Positions 54,371-62,747 of a stretch of 64,000 bases of DNA are shown here, one piece after another. Positions within the stretch are counted from its first letter, which is position 1, and each line of letters starts with the position of its first letter. This DNA comes from Dyadobacter fermentans (GTDB lineage Bacteria; Bacteroidota; Bacteroidia; Cytophagales; Spirosomataceae): NCBI RefSeq assembly GCF_019924045.1, contig NZ_JAHXBN010000013.1, forward strand, positions 434,001 through 498,000, read 5' to 3'. A program made the position numbers and the translations under genes. The notes beneath the pieces were generated by a model. The model was not told the DNA's origin. It was given only the letters and a program-made list of their open reading frames with translations, and did no database searches.

Positions 54371-54644
54371 GATCAGGCTACTGCTGTTCTTGTGGGTAGT
54401 GACTTTCTTTGTAGGAGATGCCTTAACCCGATTGATAATTTTTCGTAATTACATGTAGTCAAAAATTTAACCGGTGGTTAAGCAGTAATCTTAGCAAGTT
54501 TTGGTTCGACCTGTCTGTGGGCTTGTATGGCCTGTTTAAGTTCGGTATACCTAAGATTGCTCACGTTAACTGTATTTTAAGTTTGAGCTGGCTATTCGCT
54601 ACTCGAAGGTTTGTCGTACCTCGTATCAATGTTTATTAAATAAA

Positions 54645-54658
54645 ACAGACTTGTTTGT
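54645..54658. promoter_or_regulatory. TetR-type operator, site 1
   Basis: ACAGACTTGTTTGT differs by one base from the other three sites and overlaps the -33 region of the monooxygenase promoter. Confidence 0.75.
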
Positions 54659-54684
54659 TTTTATTGTTGATTTGTTTAACTTTC
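54654..54684 (+). promoter_or_regulatory. Promoter of the flavin monooxygenase gene
   Basis: TTTG at 54654-54657, a 19-bp gap and TAACTTTC (one mismatch) at 54677-54684. ATG 54728 lies 43 bp downstream. Confidence 0.6.
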
Positions 54685-54727
54685 TCTCAGATCACTGCTT
54701 TAATGGATCCACACTAAACCTTGTGTC

Positions 54728-56068
54728 ATGGAAAACAAACTTATTTTAACCGGGTTTTTCTTCAACCCCCAGGGGGATAACCGCATGTCATGGCGGTATC
54801 CTTCCGCGCCAGCACATGAGATTTTTACACTCGAATATTACCAGAAGCTTGTACTGGCCGCCGAGCGAGCTGGCCTGGATGCTGTTTTTTTGGCCGACCA
54901 TGTTGGGATATGGGACAGCTACCCCAGTAACATCGCCAGTTACGCCAATGCACGGCTGGAACCGATAACCTTGTTGAGCGCGCTGGCATCGGTAACACAG
55001 CGGATTGGCTTGTTCTCGACAATTTCAGCGTCATACAGCGAGCCGTACAATGTCGCGCGCATGCTTGCTTCGCTGGACCATATCAGTAAAGGAAGGGCGG
55101 GGTGGAATGTGGTTACATCCGGGATGAACGAGGAGGCCATGAACTACGGTAGAGATGCCCGCATCGAGCATAGCTCACGCTACAAACGGGCCGAAGAGTA
55201 TGTAACCCTTGTGAAAGCATTGTGGGATAGCTGGGAGGACGACGCGCTCAAAATCAACAAGCAGTCGGGTGAATTTGCAGATCCTAGCAAAGTCCACAGG
55301 GTTGACCATCATGGTGAGTTTTTCAAGGTAAGAGGGCCACTGAATGTGCCCAGACCCCTTCAAGGGCATCCAATCATTATTCAGGCGGGTTCTTCCAGTG
55401 ACGGAAGGGACCTTGCCGCAAAGCACGCAGATCTTAATTTTACGCTTCTCCGCTCGATTGAGGAAGGACAGCAATACCGGGCCGACTTCAACGACCGGCT
55501 TGCCAATTTTGGTAGAAAGCCCACGTCACTGAAAATCTTGCCTGGCATATTACCGATCGTCGCAGGCTCTGCCGCTGAGCTTGAAGAAAAGAAGCGGTTG
55601 CTGGAAAGCCTGATACCCGACCAGGTGGCCATTGATTTGGTATCCAGTTGGGTCGGCATGGATTTGTCCGGCCTGGACCTGGATGCCCCCTTACCGGAAT
55701 TACCGGATGAATCGACTTTCGATGGGCAACGTACCAACCTGGTCAAGGTCAAGCAGTACCAAAGCGAAGGCTTGACGCTTCGTCAAATCTCGACGATTGT
55801 TGCCAGCGCTGGAAGCGCGCCCATTGTAGGGGGGACACCCAAGGAGATAGCCGATGAGCTGGAAGCGTGGTTCAGGGCCGGGGCTGCTGATGGTTTTGCC
55901 CTGATGTTTCCCACTATCCCCGAAGACTGGGACCGGTTTCTTGAAGAAGTGGTGCCTGAGCTCAAAAGGCGAGGTTTGATTGCTGGTGACGATGGTAGCG
56001 GTACGATCCGTGACAGGCTGCATTTGCCTAAACCTGAAAACACTTTTTCCAAGCAAAGCGCAGAATAA
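54728..56068 (+). CDS. LLM class flavin-dependent monooxygenase (NtaA/SnaA/DszA type)
   Basis: The 446-residue TIM-barrel enzyme uses FMNH2 supplied by a separate reductase. Typical segments are YYQKLVLAAERAGLDAVFLADH, LSALASVTQRIGLFSTISASYSEPYNVAR, ISKGRAGWNVVTS and HPIIIQAGSSSDGRDLAAKHAD. This subgroup oxidises compounds such as nitrilotriacetate, EDTA or organosulfur molecules. No flavin reductase gene is adjacent. The TetR-type operator at its promoter links it to the genes that follow. It may attack a xenobiotic or sulfur compound sensed by the TetR proteins. Confidence 0.9.
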   Translation: MENKLILTGFFFNPQGDNRMSWRYPSAPAHEIFTLEYYQKLVLAAERAGLDAVFLADHVGIWDSYPSNIASYANARLEPITLLSALASVTQRIGLFSTISASYSEPYNVARMLASLDHISKGRAGWNVVTSGMNEEAMNYGRDARIEHSSRYKRAEEYVTLVKALWDSWEDDALKINKQSGEFADPSKVHRVDHHGEFFKVRGPLNVPRPLQGHPIIIQAGSSSDGRDLAAKHADLNFTLLRSIEEGQQYRADFNDRLANFGRKPTSLKILPGILPIVAGSAAELEEKKRLLESLIPDQVAIDLVSSWVGMDLSGLDLDAPLPELPDESTFDGQRTNLVKVKQYQSEGLTLRQISTIVASAGSAPIVGGTPKEIADELEAWFRAGAADGFALMFPTIPEDWDRFLEEVVPELKRRGLIAGDDGSGTIRDRLHLPKPENTFSKQSAE

Positions 56069-56084
56069 TGCTTTAATTTATCGT

Positions 56085-56098
56085 ACAGACTTGTCTGT
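56085..56098. promoter_or_regulatory. TetR-type operator, site 2
   Basis: ACAGACTTGTCTGT (perfect 6-bp arms) covers the -33 TTG of the first TetR gene. Confidence 0.8.
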
Positions 56099-56120
56099 TT
56101 GATTCGTTTGTTTAACTTTG
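56091..56120 (+). promoter_or_regulatory. Promoter of the first TetR gene
   Basis: TTG at 56091-56093, a 19-bp gap and a perfect TAACTTTG at 56113-56120. The ATG at 56125 follows after only four bases. Confidence 0.75.
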
Positions 56121-56124
56121 CCTT

Positions 56125-56679
56125 ATGCGCAAGGATAGAAAAAATGCAGTCAGGCAAGCAGTCGTAGAGACGGCTTCGCGGTTGTTTTACAAGCAAGGGT
56201 ACAGTAACACCGGCATCAACCAGATCATTGAGGAATCCGGGGTAGTTAAATCATCCTTGTACACGACTTTCCGCTCGAAAGAGGACATTCTGATGGCATA
56301 CCTGGAAACTTCCGGTGCCGCTACCGACCAGGCGTTGAAAGATGCAGCAGACCGCTTTGAAGACCCTGTCAAAAGAGCACTCGCCATCTTTGACTATCTG
56401 GTCGAGTTGGTGCAACAAAAGGAATATTACGGCTGTAACTTTTTGAATATCATCTCAGAGATCCCCAAGGAGGACGAACGCGTCCGGGCGCAGATTAAAA
56501 AGCAAAAAAATGGCGTCCGCAGGCTATTCTATCAGATCCTGGAACCGGTGGGCAAAGAGGATCTCGCCGATGAAATGTACACGCTCTTTGATGGGGCGTT
56601 GATTGCCAATAAGGTCCACGATGAAGTATGGCCCGTACTGAGCGCCCGAAGAATGGCCGACAAGCTATTGAATAACTGA
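56125..56679 (+). CDS. TetR family regulator 1
   Basis: The 184-residue repressor-type protein has HTH TGINQIIEESGVVKSSLYTTFRSKEDIL at about residues 30-57 and a ligand-binding helical domain with GCNFLNIISEIPKED. It is a clear paralogue of the next gene: recognition helix SSLYTTFRSKED against SSLYQHFKSKEE, and the matching GCNFLNI/GCHFLNI segment. The ATG lies four bases after the -7 box, so the transcript appears leaderless; no other Met occurs until residue 51. The operator in its own promoter indicates autoregulation. Confidence 0.9.
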   Translation: MRKDRKNAVRQAVVETASRLFYKQGYSNTGINQIIEESGVVKSSLYTTFRSKEDILMAYLETSGAATDQALKDAADRFEDPVKRALAIFDYLVELVQQKEYYGCNFLNIISEIPKEDERVRAQIKKQKNGVRRLFYQILEPVGKEDLADEMYTLFDGALIANKVHDEVWPVLSARRMADKLLNN

Positions 56680-56722
56680 TCGTTAGCGGATTGGAAATTG
56701 TGCACATTAAAATAAGATTAAA

Positions 56723-56752
56723 ATTTAAAAACAGACTTGTCTGTTTTTAAAT
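56723..56752. promoter_or_regulatory. TetR-type operator, site 3 (14-bp perfect arms)
   Basis: The core ACAGAC-TT-GTCTGT at 56731-56744 is extended to perfect 14-bp arms, ATTTAAAAACAGAC and its complement, around a TT centre. It overlaps the -33 region of the second TetR promoter. Confidence 0.85.
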
Positions 56753-56768
56753 AAATGCTCTATCTTTG
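56737..56768 (+). promoter_or_regulatory. Promoter of the second TetR gene
   Basis: TTG at 56737-56739, a 21-bp gap and TATCTTTG at 56761-56768. The ATG at 56773 follows after four bases. Confidence 0.75.
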
Positions 56769-56772
56769 AACC

Positions 56773-57312
56773 ATGAGAAACATGACTGTCAGGGAATCAA
56801 TCCTGAAAACAGCGGCCAGGCTATTTTATCAGCAAGGTTATAGCAACACGGGAATAAACCAGATCATCGAGCAGGCAGGTATCGCCAAATCATCTCTGTA
56901 CCAACATTTTAAATCGAAAGAGGAGTTGCTAATGGCTTATTTGCAATTAACCGGGACCGAGACTTTGGCGCGTTTGACTCAGGCGTCTGAGCATGGCGCA
57001 TCACCCAAGCAAAAGGTGCTGGCGATTTTCGACTATCTGGCGGCTTCGGTGACCAACGAAAGTTTTCATGGCTGCCATTTTCTCAACATCGTATATGAAA
57101 TGCCCCACGATGCTTTGCGGGTGCGGGAGCAGGTCAAATTGCAAAAAGAGGGCGTGCGGAATCTATTTCATGATATCCTTCAGCCATTGGAAAACGAAGC
57201 ATTAGCCAATGAAATTTACACCCTGTTCGAGGGTGCGCTCATTGGCCATAAGGTGCACAATGATCCCTGGCCGGTCTTGGCCGCAAGGGCAGTTGTGGAA
57301 AAATTGCTTTGA
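56773..57312 (+). CDS. TetR family regulator 2
   Basis: The 179-residue protein is a tandem paralogue of the gene at 56125. The HTH reads TGINQIIEQAGIAKSSLYQHFKSKEELL. The C-terminal domain has FHGCHFLNIVYEMPHD. Operator site 3 is in its promoter and the ATG follows the -7 box by four bases. With two repressors of similar recognition helix, the same operator may be shared or contested. It ends just before operator site 4. Confidence 0.9.
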   Translation: MRNMTVRESILKTAARLFYQQGYSNTGINQIIEQAGIAKSSLYQHFKSKEELLMAYLQLTGTETLARLTQASEHGASPKQKVLAIFDYLAASVTNESFHGCHFLNIVYEMPHDALRVREQVKLQKEGVRNLFHDILQPLENEALANEIYTLFEGALIGHKVHNDPWPVLAARAVVEKLL

Positions 57313-57326
57313 TTTAATTTTTAAAA

Positions 57327-57340
57327 ACAGACTTGTCTGT
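57327..57340. promoter_or_regulatory. TetR-type operator, site 4
   Basis: ACAGACTTGTCTGT, flanked left by TTTTTAAAA, stands upstream of the alpha/beta hydrolase gene. The associated -7 box is unclear; TCTATTTG at 57345-57352 is the nearest candidate. Confidence 0.8.
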
Positions 57341-57374
57341 ATTGTCTATTTGTTAACCGTAAACTTTACTGCAC

Positions 57375-58244
57375 ATGAAAACGAACCGGGTACACTACCA
57401 AAAATTGCAGGTCAATGGCCTGAACGTATTCTATCGCGAAGCAGGGCCTGTGGACGGCCCGGTGGTGCTTCTCTTGCATGGCTACCCGACGTCTTCGCAT
57501 ATGTACCGAAATTTGATACCGATCTTGGCAGAAAAATACCACGTATTCGCTCCCGATTTGATTGGTTTTGGCAATTCGGATGCACCGCATTACAAATCGT
57601 TCGATTACACCTTTGATAACCTGACCAAATATGTCCAAGGGTTTATCGACCAACTCGGATTAGAACGTTTTGTGGTGCAGGTATTTGACTACGGCGCGCC
57701 GGTCGGGTTCCGGCTGGCAGTTGCCAACCCGACAAAAATAACCGGCATTATTACCCAAAACGGGAATGCTTACGTGGAAGGGTTAAGCGATGGCTGGAAC
57801 CCGATCCAGAAGTATTGGGCAGACCCCAGCGAGCAGAACCGCAATAACCTTCGGGTGCTTTCGACTGCTGAATCTACGCAATGGCAGTACTTTACCGGCG
57901 TGAGTGACAAGAGCCTGATTGCGCCGGAATCTTACCTGCTCGACCAGTTTTTCCTCGATCGGTCCGAGAATGAGGAAATCCAGCTTGATCTTTTCAAGGA
58001 TTACGCGAGCAATGTAGCATTGTACCCAACTTTCCACCAGTATTTCAGAGACTCTCAGGTGCCATTGCTTGCCGTTTGGGGCGACAAAGACCCATTCTTT
58101 TTGCCAGCCGGGGCAGAAGCATTCAGAAAAGACTTGCCAGATGCGATCGTTAAGCTCTACGATACAGGCCATTTTGCACTGGAAACCCATGTCGATGAGA
58201 TTGGAGAAGCAATTTTGACGTTTCTGGACACGCTGCCGCGTTAA
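57375..58244 (+). CDS. Alpha/beta hydrolase with Asp nucleophile (haloalkane dehalogenase/epoxide hydrolase-like)
   Basis: The 289-residue cytoplasmic enzyme has the oxyanion loop HGYPTSSHMYRN, where HGYP resembles HGxP of dehalogenases. The nucleophile is Asp105 in VVQVFDYGAPVGFRLA, the acid lies near VWGDKDPFF, and the base His is in DTGHFALETH. An Asp nucleophile points to haloalkane dehalogenase, epoxide hydrolase or fluoroacetate dehalogenase-type chemistry. It heads a same-strand gene row that includes egtB and egtD, under the TetR-type operator. Confidence 0.88.
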   Translation: MKTNRVHYQKLQVNGLNVFYREAGPVDGPVVLLLHGYPTSSHMYRNLIPILAEKYHVFAPDLIGFGNSDAPHYKSFDYTFDNLTKYVQGFIDQLGLERFVVQVFDYGAPVGFRLAVANPTKITGIITQNGNAYVEGLSDGWNPIQKYWADPSEQNRNNLRVLSTAESTQWQYFTGVSDKSLIAPESYLLDQFFLDRSENEEIQLDLFKDYASNVALYPTFHQYFRDSQVPLLAVWGDKDPFFLPAGAEAFRKDLPDAIVKLYDTGHFALETHVDEIGEAILTFLDTLPR

Positions 58245-58296
58245 GAATCGCAGGCGCGCAGGTTCGAATTGGTTAAACATATCAATTGTGATCATC

Positions 58297-59481
58297 ATGC
58301 AAACAAGGACGCAAGTTCAGGTACTGCGCGAGCGGTACGAACAGGTGCGCCGGCTCACCGTGGATATCTGCCAGGGTTTGGAGACCGAGGATTACGTAGT
58401 GCAACCCACAGCAGATGTAAGCCCACCCAAATGGCACCTGGGCCACACCACATGGTTTTTCGAAACATTTGTGTTGAAGCCCCACTGCCCAGACTATCAT
58501 CCGTTCAGCGAGGACTTTGATTACGTCTTTAACAGCTACTATGAAACGATCGGACGTAGGGTAGTCCGGACCGACAGGGGCAATCTGAGCAGACCGACGG
58601 TACAGGACGTATTTCGGTATCGCCATTATGTGGATGAAAAACTATACCAACTAATAGAATTGGCAAGCGCTGATTTGTTAACCGAGATGTCACCAATCAT
58701 AGAGCTTGGAATAAACCATGAACAGCAACATCAGGAGCTGCTCTGGACGGACATAAAGTACATTCTTGGTAATAATCCCCTGTTTCCCCGCTTTTTAAAT
58801 TCGCAGCACCCTGATACCACTGACAGGTATTCAGATCAAGGCTTTTTATCGATCAATTCCGGGAACTATGAGATAGGATATGCTGGGCCGGTTTTCTCAT
58901 GGGATAATGAACATAACCGGCACACGGTGTATCTGCAGCAGTTCGAAATATGCACAACGCTGGTTACCAACAAGGAGTATCTTCAATTCATTGATTCTGG
59001 CGGATATACCGATTTCCGGCATTGGCATTCCGACGGTTGGGCCTGGGTCAAAACGCATCAAATCCAGGCGCCGTTATACTGGTATTATTGGGAAGGCGAA
59101 TGGCTCAACTATACCTTCGATGGACTACGGGCCATCGATCTGCAAGCGCATGTTTGCCACGTTAGTTACTACGAGGCCTACGCCTATGCCAATTGGATGG
59201 GACTAAGGCTTCCTACAGAATTTGAATGGGAGGTGGCGGCGCCCAAAATGCAATGGGGCCAGCGTTGGGAATGGACCGAAAGCGCTTATCTACCTTACCC
59301 TGGCTATAAGAGGCCTGCCGGCGCCCTTGGCGAATATAATGGCAAGTTCATGGTGAACCAGCAGGTACTACGCGGAGCTTCCACCTACACTTCACCAGGC
59401 CACAGCCGGATTACTTACCGAAATTTCTTTCAGCCACAGGCCCGCTGGCAATTTTCCGGGATTAGAACAGTACGCCCCTAA
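58297..59481 (+). CDS. egtB: Ergothioneine biosynthesis protein EgtB
   Basis: The protein has 394 residues from ATG 58297 (a GTG lies at 58288). The DinB-like domain carries the iron ligands: His47 or His50 in WHLGHTTWF and the HX3HXE motif at residues 141-147 (HEQQHQE). The FGE-sulfatase domain follows, closing with WEWTESAYLPYPGYKR, EYNGKFMVNQQVLRGAST and ARWQFSGIRTVRP. EgtB oxidatively joins a thiol donor (gamma-glutamylcysteine or cysteine) to hercynine using O2. EgtD, which makes hercynine, is the next gene. No egtC or egtE is nearby. Confidence 0.93.
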   Translation: MQTRTQVQVLRERYEQVRRLTVDICQGLETEDYVVQPTADVSPPKWHLGHTTWFFETFVLKPHCPDYHPFSEDFDYVFNSYYETIGRRVVRTDRGNLSRPTVQDVFRYRHYVDEKLYQLIELASADLLTEMSPIIELGINHEQQHQELLWTDIKYILGNNPLFPRFLNSQHPDTTDRYSDQGFLSINSGNYEIGYAGPVFSWDNEHNRHTVYLQQFEICTTLVTNKEYLQFIDSGGYTDFRHWHSDGWAWVKTHQIQAPLYWYYWEGEWLNYTFDGLRAIDLQAHVCHVSYYEAYAYANWMGLRLPTEFEWEVAAPKMQWGQRWEWTESAYLPYPGYKRPAGALGEYNGKFMVNQQVLRGASTYTSPGHSRITYRNFFQPQARWQFSGIRTVRP

Positions 59482-59501
59482 TTTGTTAACTGGAAGCGTA
59501 T

Positions 59502-60575
59502 ATGTATGGACGTTATGACACCAAGCACTCAACAACCATTATGACTATGTTCATTGCAGACCAGTTCGTTGGTAGTCTCGAAGTTGCCCAGACTCCTGAC
59601 AAGACTACGACGCCAGATAACTTGAATTTTTACGTTGATGTCCTCAGGGGACTTAGCGCCCCACAGAAGCGTATCAGCTCAAAATATTTCTATGATGCCC
59701 AGGGCGACCGCATATTTCAGCAGATCATGGCTTGTGAGGAATACTATCCGTTCAAATGCGAGTTGGAAATATTTCAAAACCATTCAGCCGAGCTGGCCCG
59801 GCAGTTGATGGAGGGAGGCAGTGATACCGATTTGATCGAACTGGGCGCAGGGGACGGGCAAAAATCGGTTTACCTTTTGCAGGCGCTTAGCCGGTTAAAG
59901 GCATGCTACACTTATGTCCCGATTGATATTTCCGGCAGTATGGTTGCATACCTGACTAGCCATTTAGGTAGTATGGTTCCTGATATTAACGTAAGCGGTT
60001 TGGCGGGAGAATACCTGCCGATGTTGCAGCAAGCAGCCAGGCGGTCGGCCAACAGGAAGGCGGTGATGATGCTGGGATCAAACCTGGGTAATATGCTGCC
60101 GGTAGATGCCCTGAAATTCTGCGAAAGCATACGTGCATTGTTGAATGCTGGCGACCGGTTTATTGTTGGAATAGACCTTAAAAAATCTCCGCAGCAGGTG
60201 CTGGCAGCTTACAACGACAAACAGGGCATAACCCGGAGCTTCAATTTAAACCTGCTTACGCGGCTTAACCGGGAGTTGAATGCGGATTTTAACCTGGGCC
60301 AGTTCGAACATTTTCCCACCTATGACCCTGAATCGGGCAGTTGTAAGAGCTATTTGATCAGCTTGCAGGAGCAGGTGGTCAGGTTTTGTTTACAGGACCG
60401 GACCGATTGTATCTATTTCCAGAAGTACGAGACGATATTTACAGAAATTTCACAAAAGTATAGCCTAGCCGAACTTGGAAAGATGGCCAAAATGGCCGGT
60501 TTTGAAGTGATTCATAACTATTACGACGCCAATGGCTGGTTTGTAGATATGGTTTGGGAGGCTAAACAAGCATAA
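59502..60575 (+). CDS. egtD: L-histidine N-alpha-methyltransferase EgtD
   Basis: The 357-residue enzyme trimethylates histidine to hercynine with S-adenosylmethionine. The family opening KYFYDAQGDRIFQQI (residues 61 on) is followed by CEEYYPFKCE and the SAM loop LIELGAGDGQK (111-120). MLGSNLGNM and LLAGDRFIVGIDLKK-like (FIVGIDLKKSP) segments follow. Internal ATGs at 59541 and 59547 are alternatives. It lies 20 bp after egtB. Confidence 0.93.
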   Translation: MYGRYDTKHSTTIMTMFIADQFVGSLEVAQTPDKTTTPDNLNFYVDVLRGLSAPQKRISSKYFYDAQGDRIFQQIMACEEYYPFKCELEIFQNHSAELARQLMEGGSDTDLIELGAGDGQKSVYLLQALSRLKACYTYVPIDISGSMVAYLTSHLGSMVPDINVSGLAGEYLPMLQQAARRSANRKAVMMLGSNLGNMLPVDALKFCESIRALLNAGDRFIVGIDLKKSPQQVLAAYNDKQGITRSFNLNLLTRLNRELNADFNLGQFEHFPTYDPESGSCKSYLISLQEQVVRFCLQDRTDCIYFQKYETIFTEISQKYSLAELGKMAKMAGFEVIHNYYDANGWFVDMVWEAKQA

Positions 60576-60593
60576 GGATAAAGGTGACCGAAG

Positions 60594-61253
60594 ATGGAAC
60601 AACAATCCAAAACAAGAACAGAAAATGCTTCTGCCGACAGGGTGTTTGCATTTTCTGATGGCGTTTTCGCGATCATTATCACGATTATGGTACTGGAATT
60701 AAAAAAGCCCGCCGGGGATGACTTTCATGCCGTGCTTTCGTTATGGCCGACTTGGCTGAGCTATGCGACCAGCTATCTTTTCATTTCTATCGTATGGCTT
60801 AACCATCACTATTTGTTAAGGAACCTGTCAGCGGTTAGTCTACGACTGTTATGGGCAAATTTCGGGCACTTGTTTTCGGTGTCTCTCATTCCTTTCCTGA
60901 CGGATTGGGTAGCTGAAAGCAAACTCGCACCCGTTCCTGTATCATTGTACGCTTTCGTATTCTTATTGGTCAATGTCAGCTATTTAATCCTGGTTTGGGA
61001 GAGCCAGGATGAGCTTGCTACAAAAGAGCACAAAGCACTGGCAAGCTGGATGATTCGGTTACGGTCTACTGCGACCATTGCTGTTTTCCTGGTATCGACA
61101 GTGGTTTCACTGTGGGTGCCCATAATTGGTTTTGCAATGGTATGCGGATGCCTGATTCTATACACCCGGCCGGAAATTAAAGCTTCCGGTCAGCATCTGG
61201 AGAGGTTCGGGAAAATTCAGAAATTATTAAAACATCAAACAGACAAACATTAA
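60594..61253 (+). CDS. TMEM175 family membrane protein (putative ion channel)
   Basis: The 219-residue protein has about six membrane helices. The pore-type signature RVFAFSDGVFAIIITIMVLEL near the N-terminus is diagnostic of TMEM175/DUF1211 proteins, which form potassium-permeable channels. SWMIRLRSTATIAVFLVST lies in the second half. It is 18 bp after egtD and 6 bp before the SDR gene, so it is in the same operon. Confidence 0.9.
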   Translation: MEQQSKTRTENASADRVFAFSDGVFAIIITIMVLELKKPAGDDFHAVLSLWPTWLSYATSYLFISIVWLNHHYLLRNLSAVSLRLLWANFGHLFSVSLIPFLTDWVAESKLAPVPVSLYAFVFLLVNVSYLILVWESQDELATKEHKALASWMIRLRSTATIAVFLVSTVVSLWVPIIGFAMVCGCLILYTRPEIKASGQHLERFGKIQKLLKHQTDKH

Positions 61254-61259
61254 ATAGCA

Positions 61260-62033
61260 ATGGTAGAGAAACGCGTAGCAGTTGTAACTGGTGCCAGTAG
61301 TGGCATTGGTGCCGCCACAGCCTTGCGGCTGGCCGACGATTTTGGGGGCATTGTGCTCGTTGCCAGCAGAGCAGATGAATTGCAAAGGACCGCCGAAAGG
61401 GTCAGGGCAGCCGGTGCTGAGCCGTTAATTGTCTGCGCGGACCTAATGGAAGCGGACGCGGCCCAAAGAATTATCCATGAAACAACCGCCCGTTTTGGCA
61501 GGATCGATGCGCTAATCAACGTGGCGGGCGCTGTTCCCCAGGTCGACGTGTTTGAAATGAGCGACGCGCAATGGATTGCCAGTATGGAAGTTAAATTTCA
61601 CAGCGCCAGAAGGCTGACTATACAAGCCTGGCCGCACCTGACCAGCAGCAGAGGCTCCGTCATTTTTATGTCTGGTACGGCAGCAGAAAACCCAAAGCCT
61701 GCGGCAGCGGCCATTGCAGCGACGAATGCTGCGGTCGATGCGCTTTCGAAGGCATTTGCAGAACATGGCTTGGCGGACGGAGTCCGGGTTAACACAGTAC
61801 TACCAGGTCCGATCATGACCGAAAGGCGCACGGTTTTTCTCGAAAAGATGGCAACCTCTCAGAAGATCACTGTTGATCAGGCAGCCCAAAGTTTCTTGAG
61901 CGAATCAAGGATCGCCCGGTTTGGGCAGCCTGGTGAAGTAGCAGAGTTGATCGCGTTCCTGGTTTCCCCTAAAGCCAACTTTATTACCGGCACCGCCATC
62001 AGGATAGATGGCGGAGAAGTTAAAGGAATCTAA
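61260..62033 (+). CDS. SDR family protein lacking the catalytic Tyr and Lys
   Basis: The 257-residue Rossmann protein has the nucleotide motif TGASSGIG (residues 10-17) and NVAG in place of NNAG. Ser138 (IFMSGTAA) is retained. The usual YxxxK appears as IAATN, that is Ile152 and Asn156, so the proton-relay pair is missing. It may bind NAD(P) without classic reduction, or use another mechanism. Otherwise its length and RIDGGEVKG end are normal. It shares its operon with egtBD. Confidence 0.85.
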   Translation: MVEKRVAVVTGASSGIGAATALRLADDFGGIVLVASRADELQRTAERVRAAGAEPLIVCADLMEADAAQRIIHETTARFGRIDALINVAGAVPQVDVFEMSDAQWIASMEVKFHSARRLTIQAWPHLTSSRGSVIFMSGTAAENPKPAAAAIAATNAAVDALSKAFAEHGLADGVRVNTVLPGPIMTERRTVFLEKMATSQKITVDQAAQSFLSESRIARFGQPGEVAELIAFLVSPKANFITGTAIRIDGGEVKGI

Positions 62034-62069
62034 AACATTACAAATCAATTTAACCTTCAACACCAAGTT

Positions 62070-62603
62070 ATGAACGCTTTTTCAGTACCCGCCAGGCAGC
62101 AAGTATCTGCGGCCAATCAAACCCTATTTGACAACCTGACCAAATCTGTCGGGAGAGTCCCTAATTTGTTTTCTGTATTCGCCTACTCGGACAACGCACT
62201 GGCAAATTATTTGACACTTAACAGCGGCAAATCGTCACTCCGTGCAAGAGAACGGGAGGTGATAAACCTTGTTGTCAGCCAGGTGAACGAATGTCTGTAT
62301 TGTTTAAGCGCCCATACCGCAATTAGCAAAATACAAGGCTTCACCGATGAACAGATCATTCAAATACGGAAAGCGCAAGTAGACTTCGACCCGAAGCTGG
62401 ATGCACTGGCCAAGCTTGTCAAAAGTATCGCTGAAAACAAGGGCCACGCCGAGCCCGAACTAATAGATAACTTTTACGCGTCAGGCTATAACCAGGGCAA
62501 TTTGATGGACGTGGTTGTGGGGGTAGGGGACAAGATCATAACCAACTATGTTTTTGCATTGACACAAGTTCCCATAGACTTTCCCGTCGCGCAGCCATTA
62601 TAA
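62070..62603 (+). CDS. Carboxymuconolactone decarboxylase/AhpD-like protein
   Basis: The 177-residue all-helical protein has the redox pair Cys75 and Cys78 in NECLYCLSAH with His82, the AhpD-type peroxidase relay. Arg/Glu residues in REREVINLVVS match the family. It is probably a peroxide or alkyl hydroperoxide-related disulfide reductase. In an operon with ergothioneine genes it fits an antioxidant role. Confidence 0.88.
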   Translation: MNAFSVPARQQVSAANQTLFDNLTKSVGRVPNLFSVFAYSDNALANYLTLNSGKSSLRAREREVINLVVSQVNECLYCLSAHTAISKIQGFTDEQIIQIRKAQVDFDPKLDALAKLVKSIAENKGHAEPELIDNFYASGYNQGNLMDVVVGVGDKIITNYVFALTQVPIDFPVAQPL

Positions 62604-62747
62604 GCTGACCATACCTGGCAGGAATCAGGTATATTCCCAACTTCGGGAAAAGCGGCCTTGATCCCGGGAACTATCGCCATTCTTTGGCAGCGGCATTCGC
62701 CGGACCTTTGACCTATCAAAATATCGAACACGAAAACAAGAAAGACA

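Larger units (their letters stand above)
54371..54727. other. Intergenic region before the monooxygenase gene
   Basis: About 357 bp containing the first TetR-type operator and the monooxygenase promoter at its right end. A minus-strand fragment near 54480-54570 (LRYTELKQAIQAHRQVEPKL) could be a gene remnant. AATCTTAG and CTAAGATT arms at about 54487 and 54550 are the only other structure seen. Confidence 0.45.

Noticed and set aside
54480..54570. Small minus-strand protein (LRYTELKQAIQAHRQ...)
   Set aside because: No ATG start and no ribosome binding site; at most a remnant.
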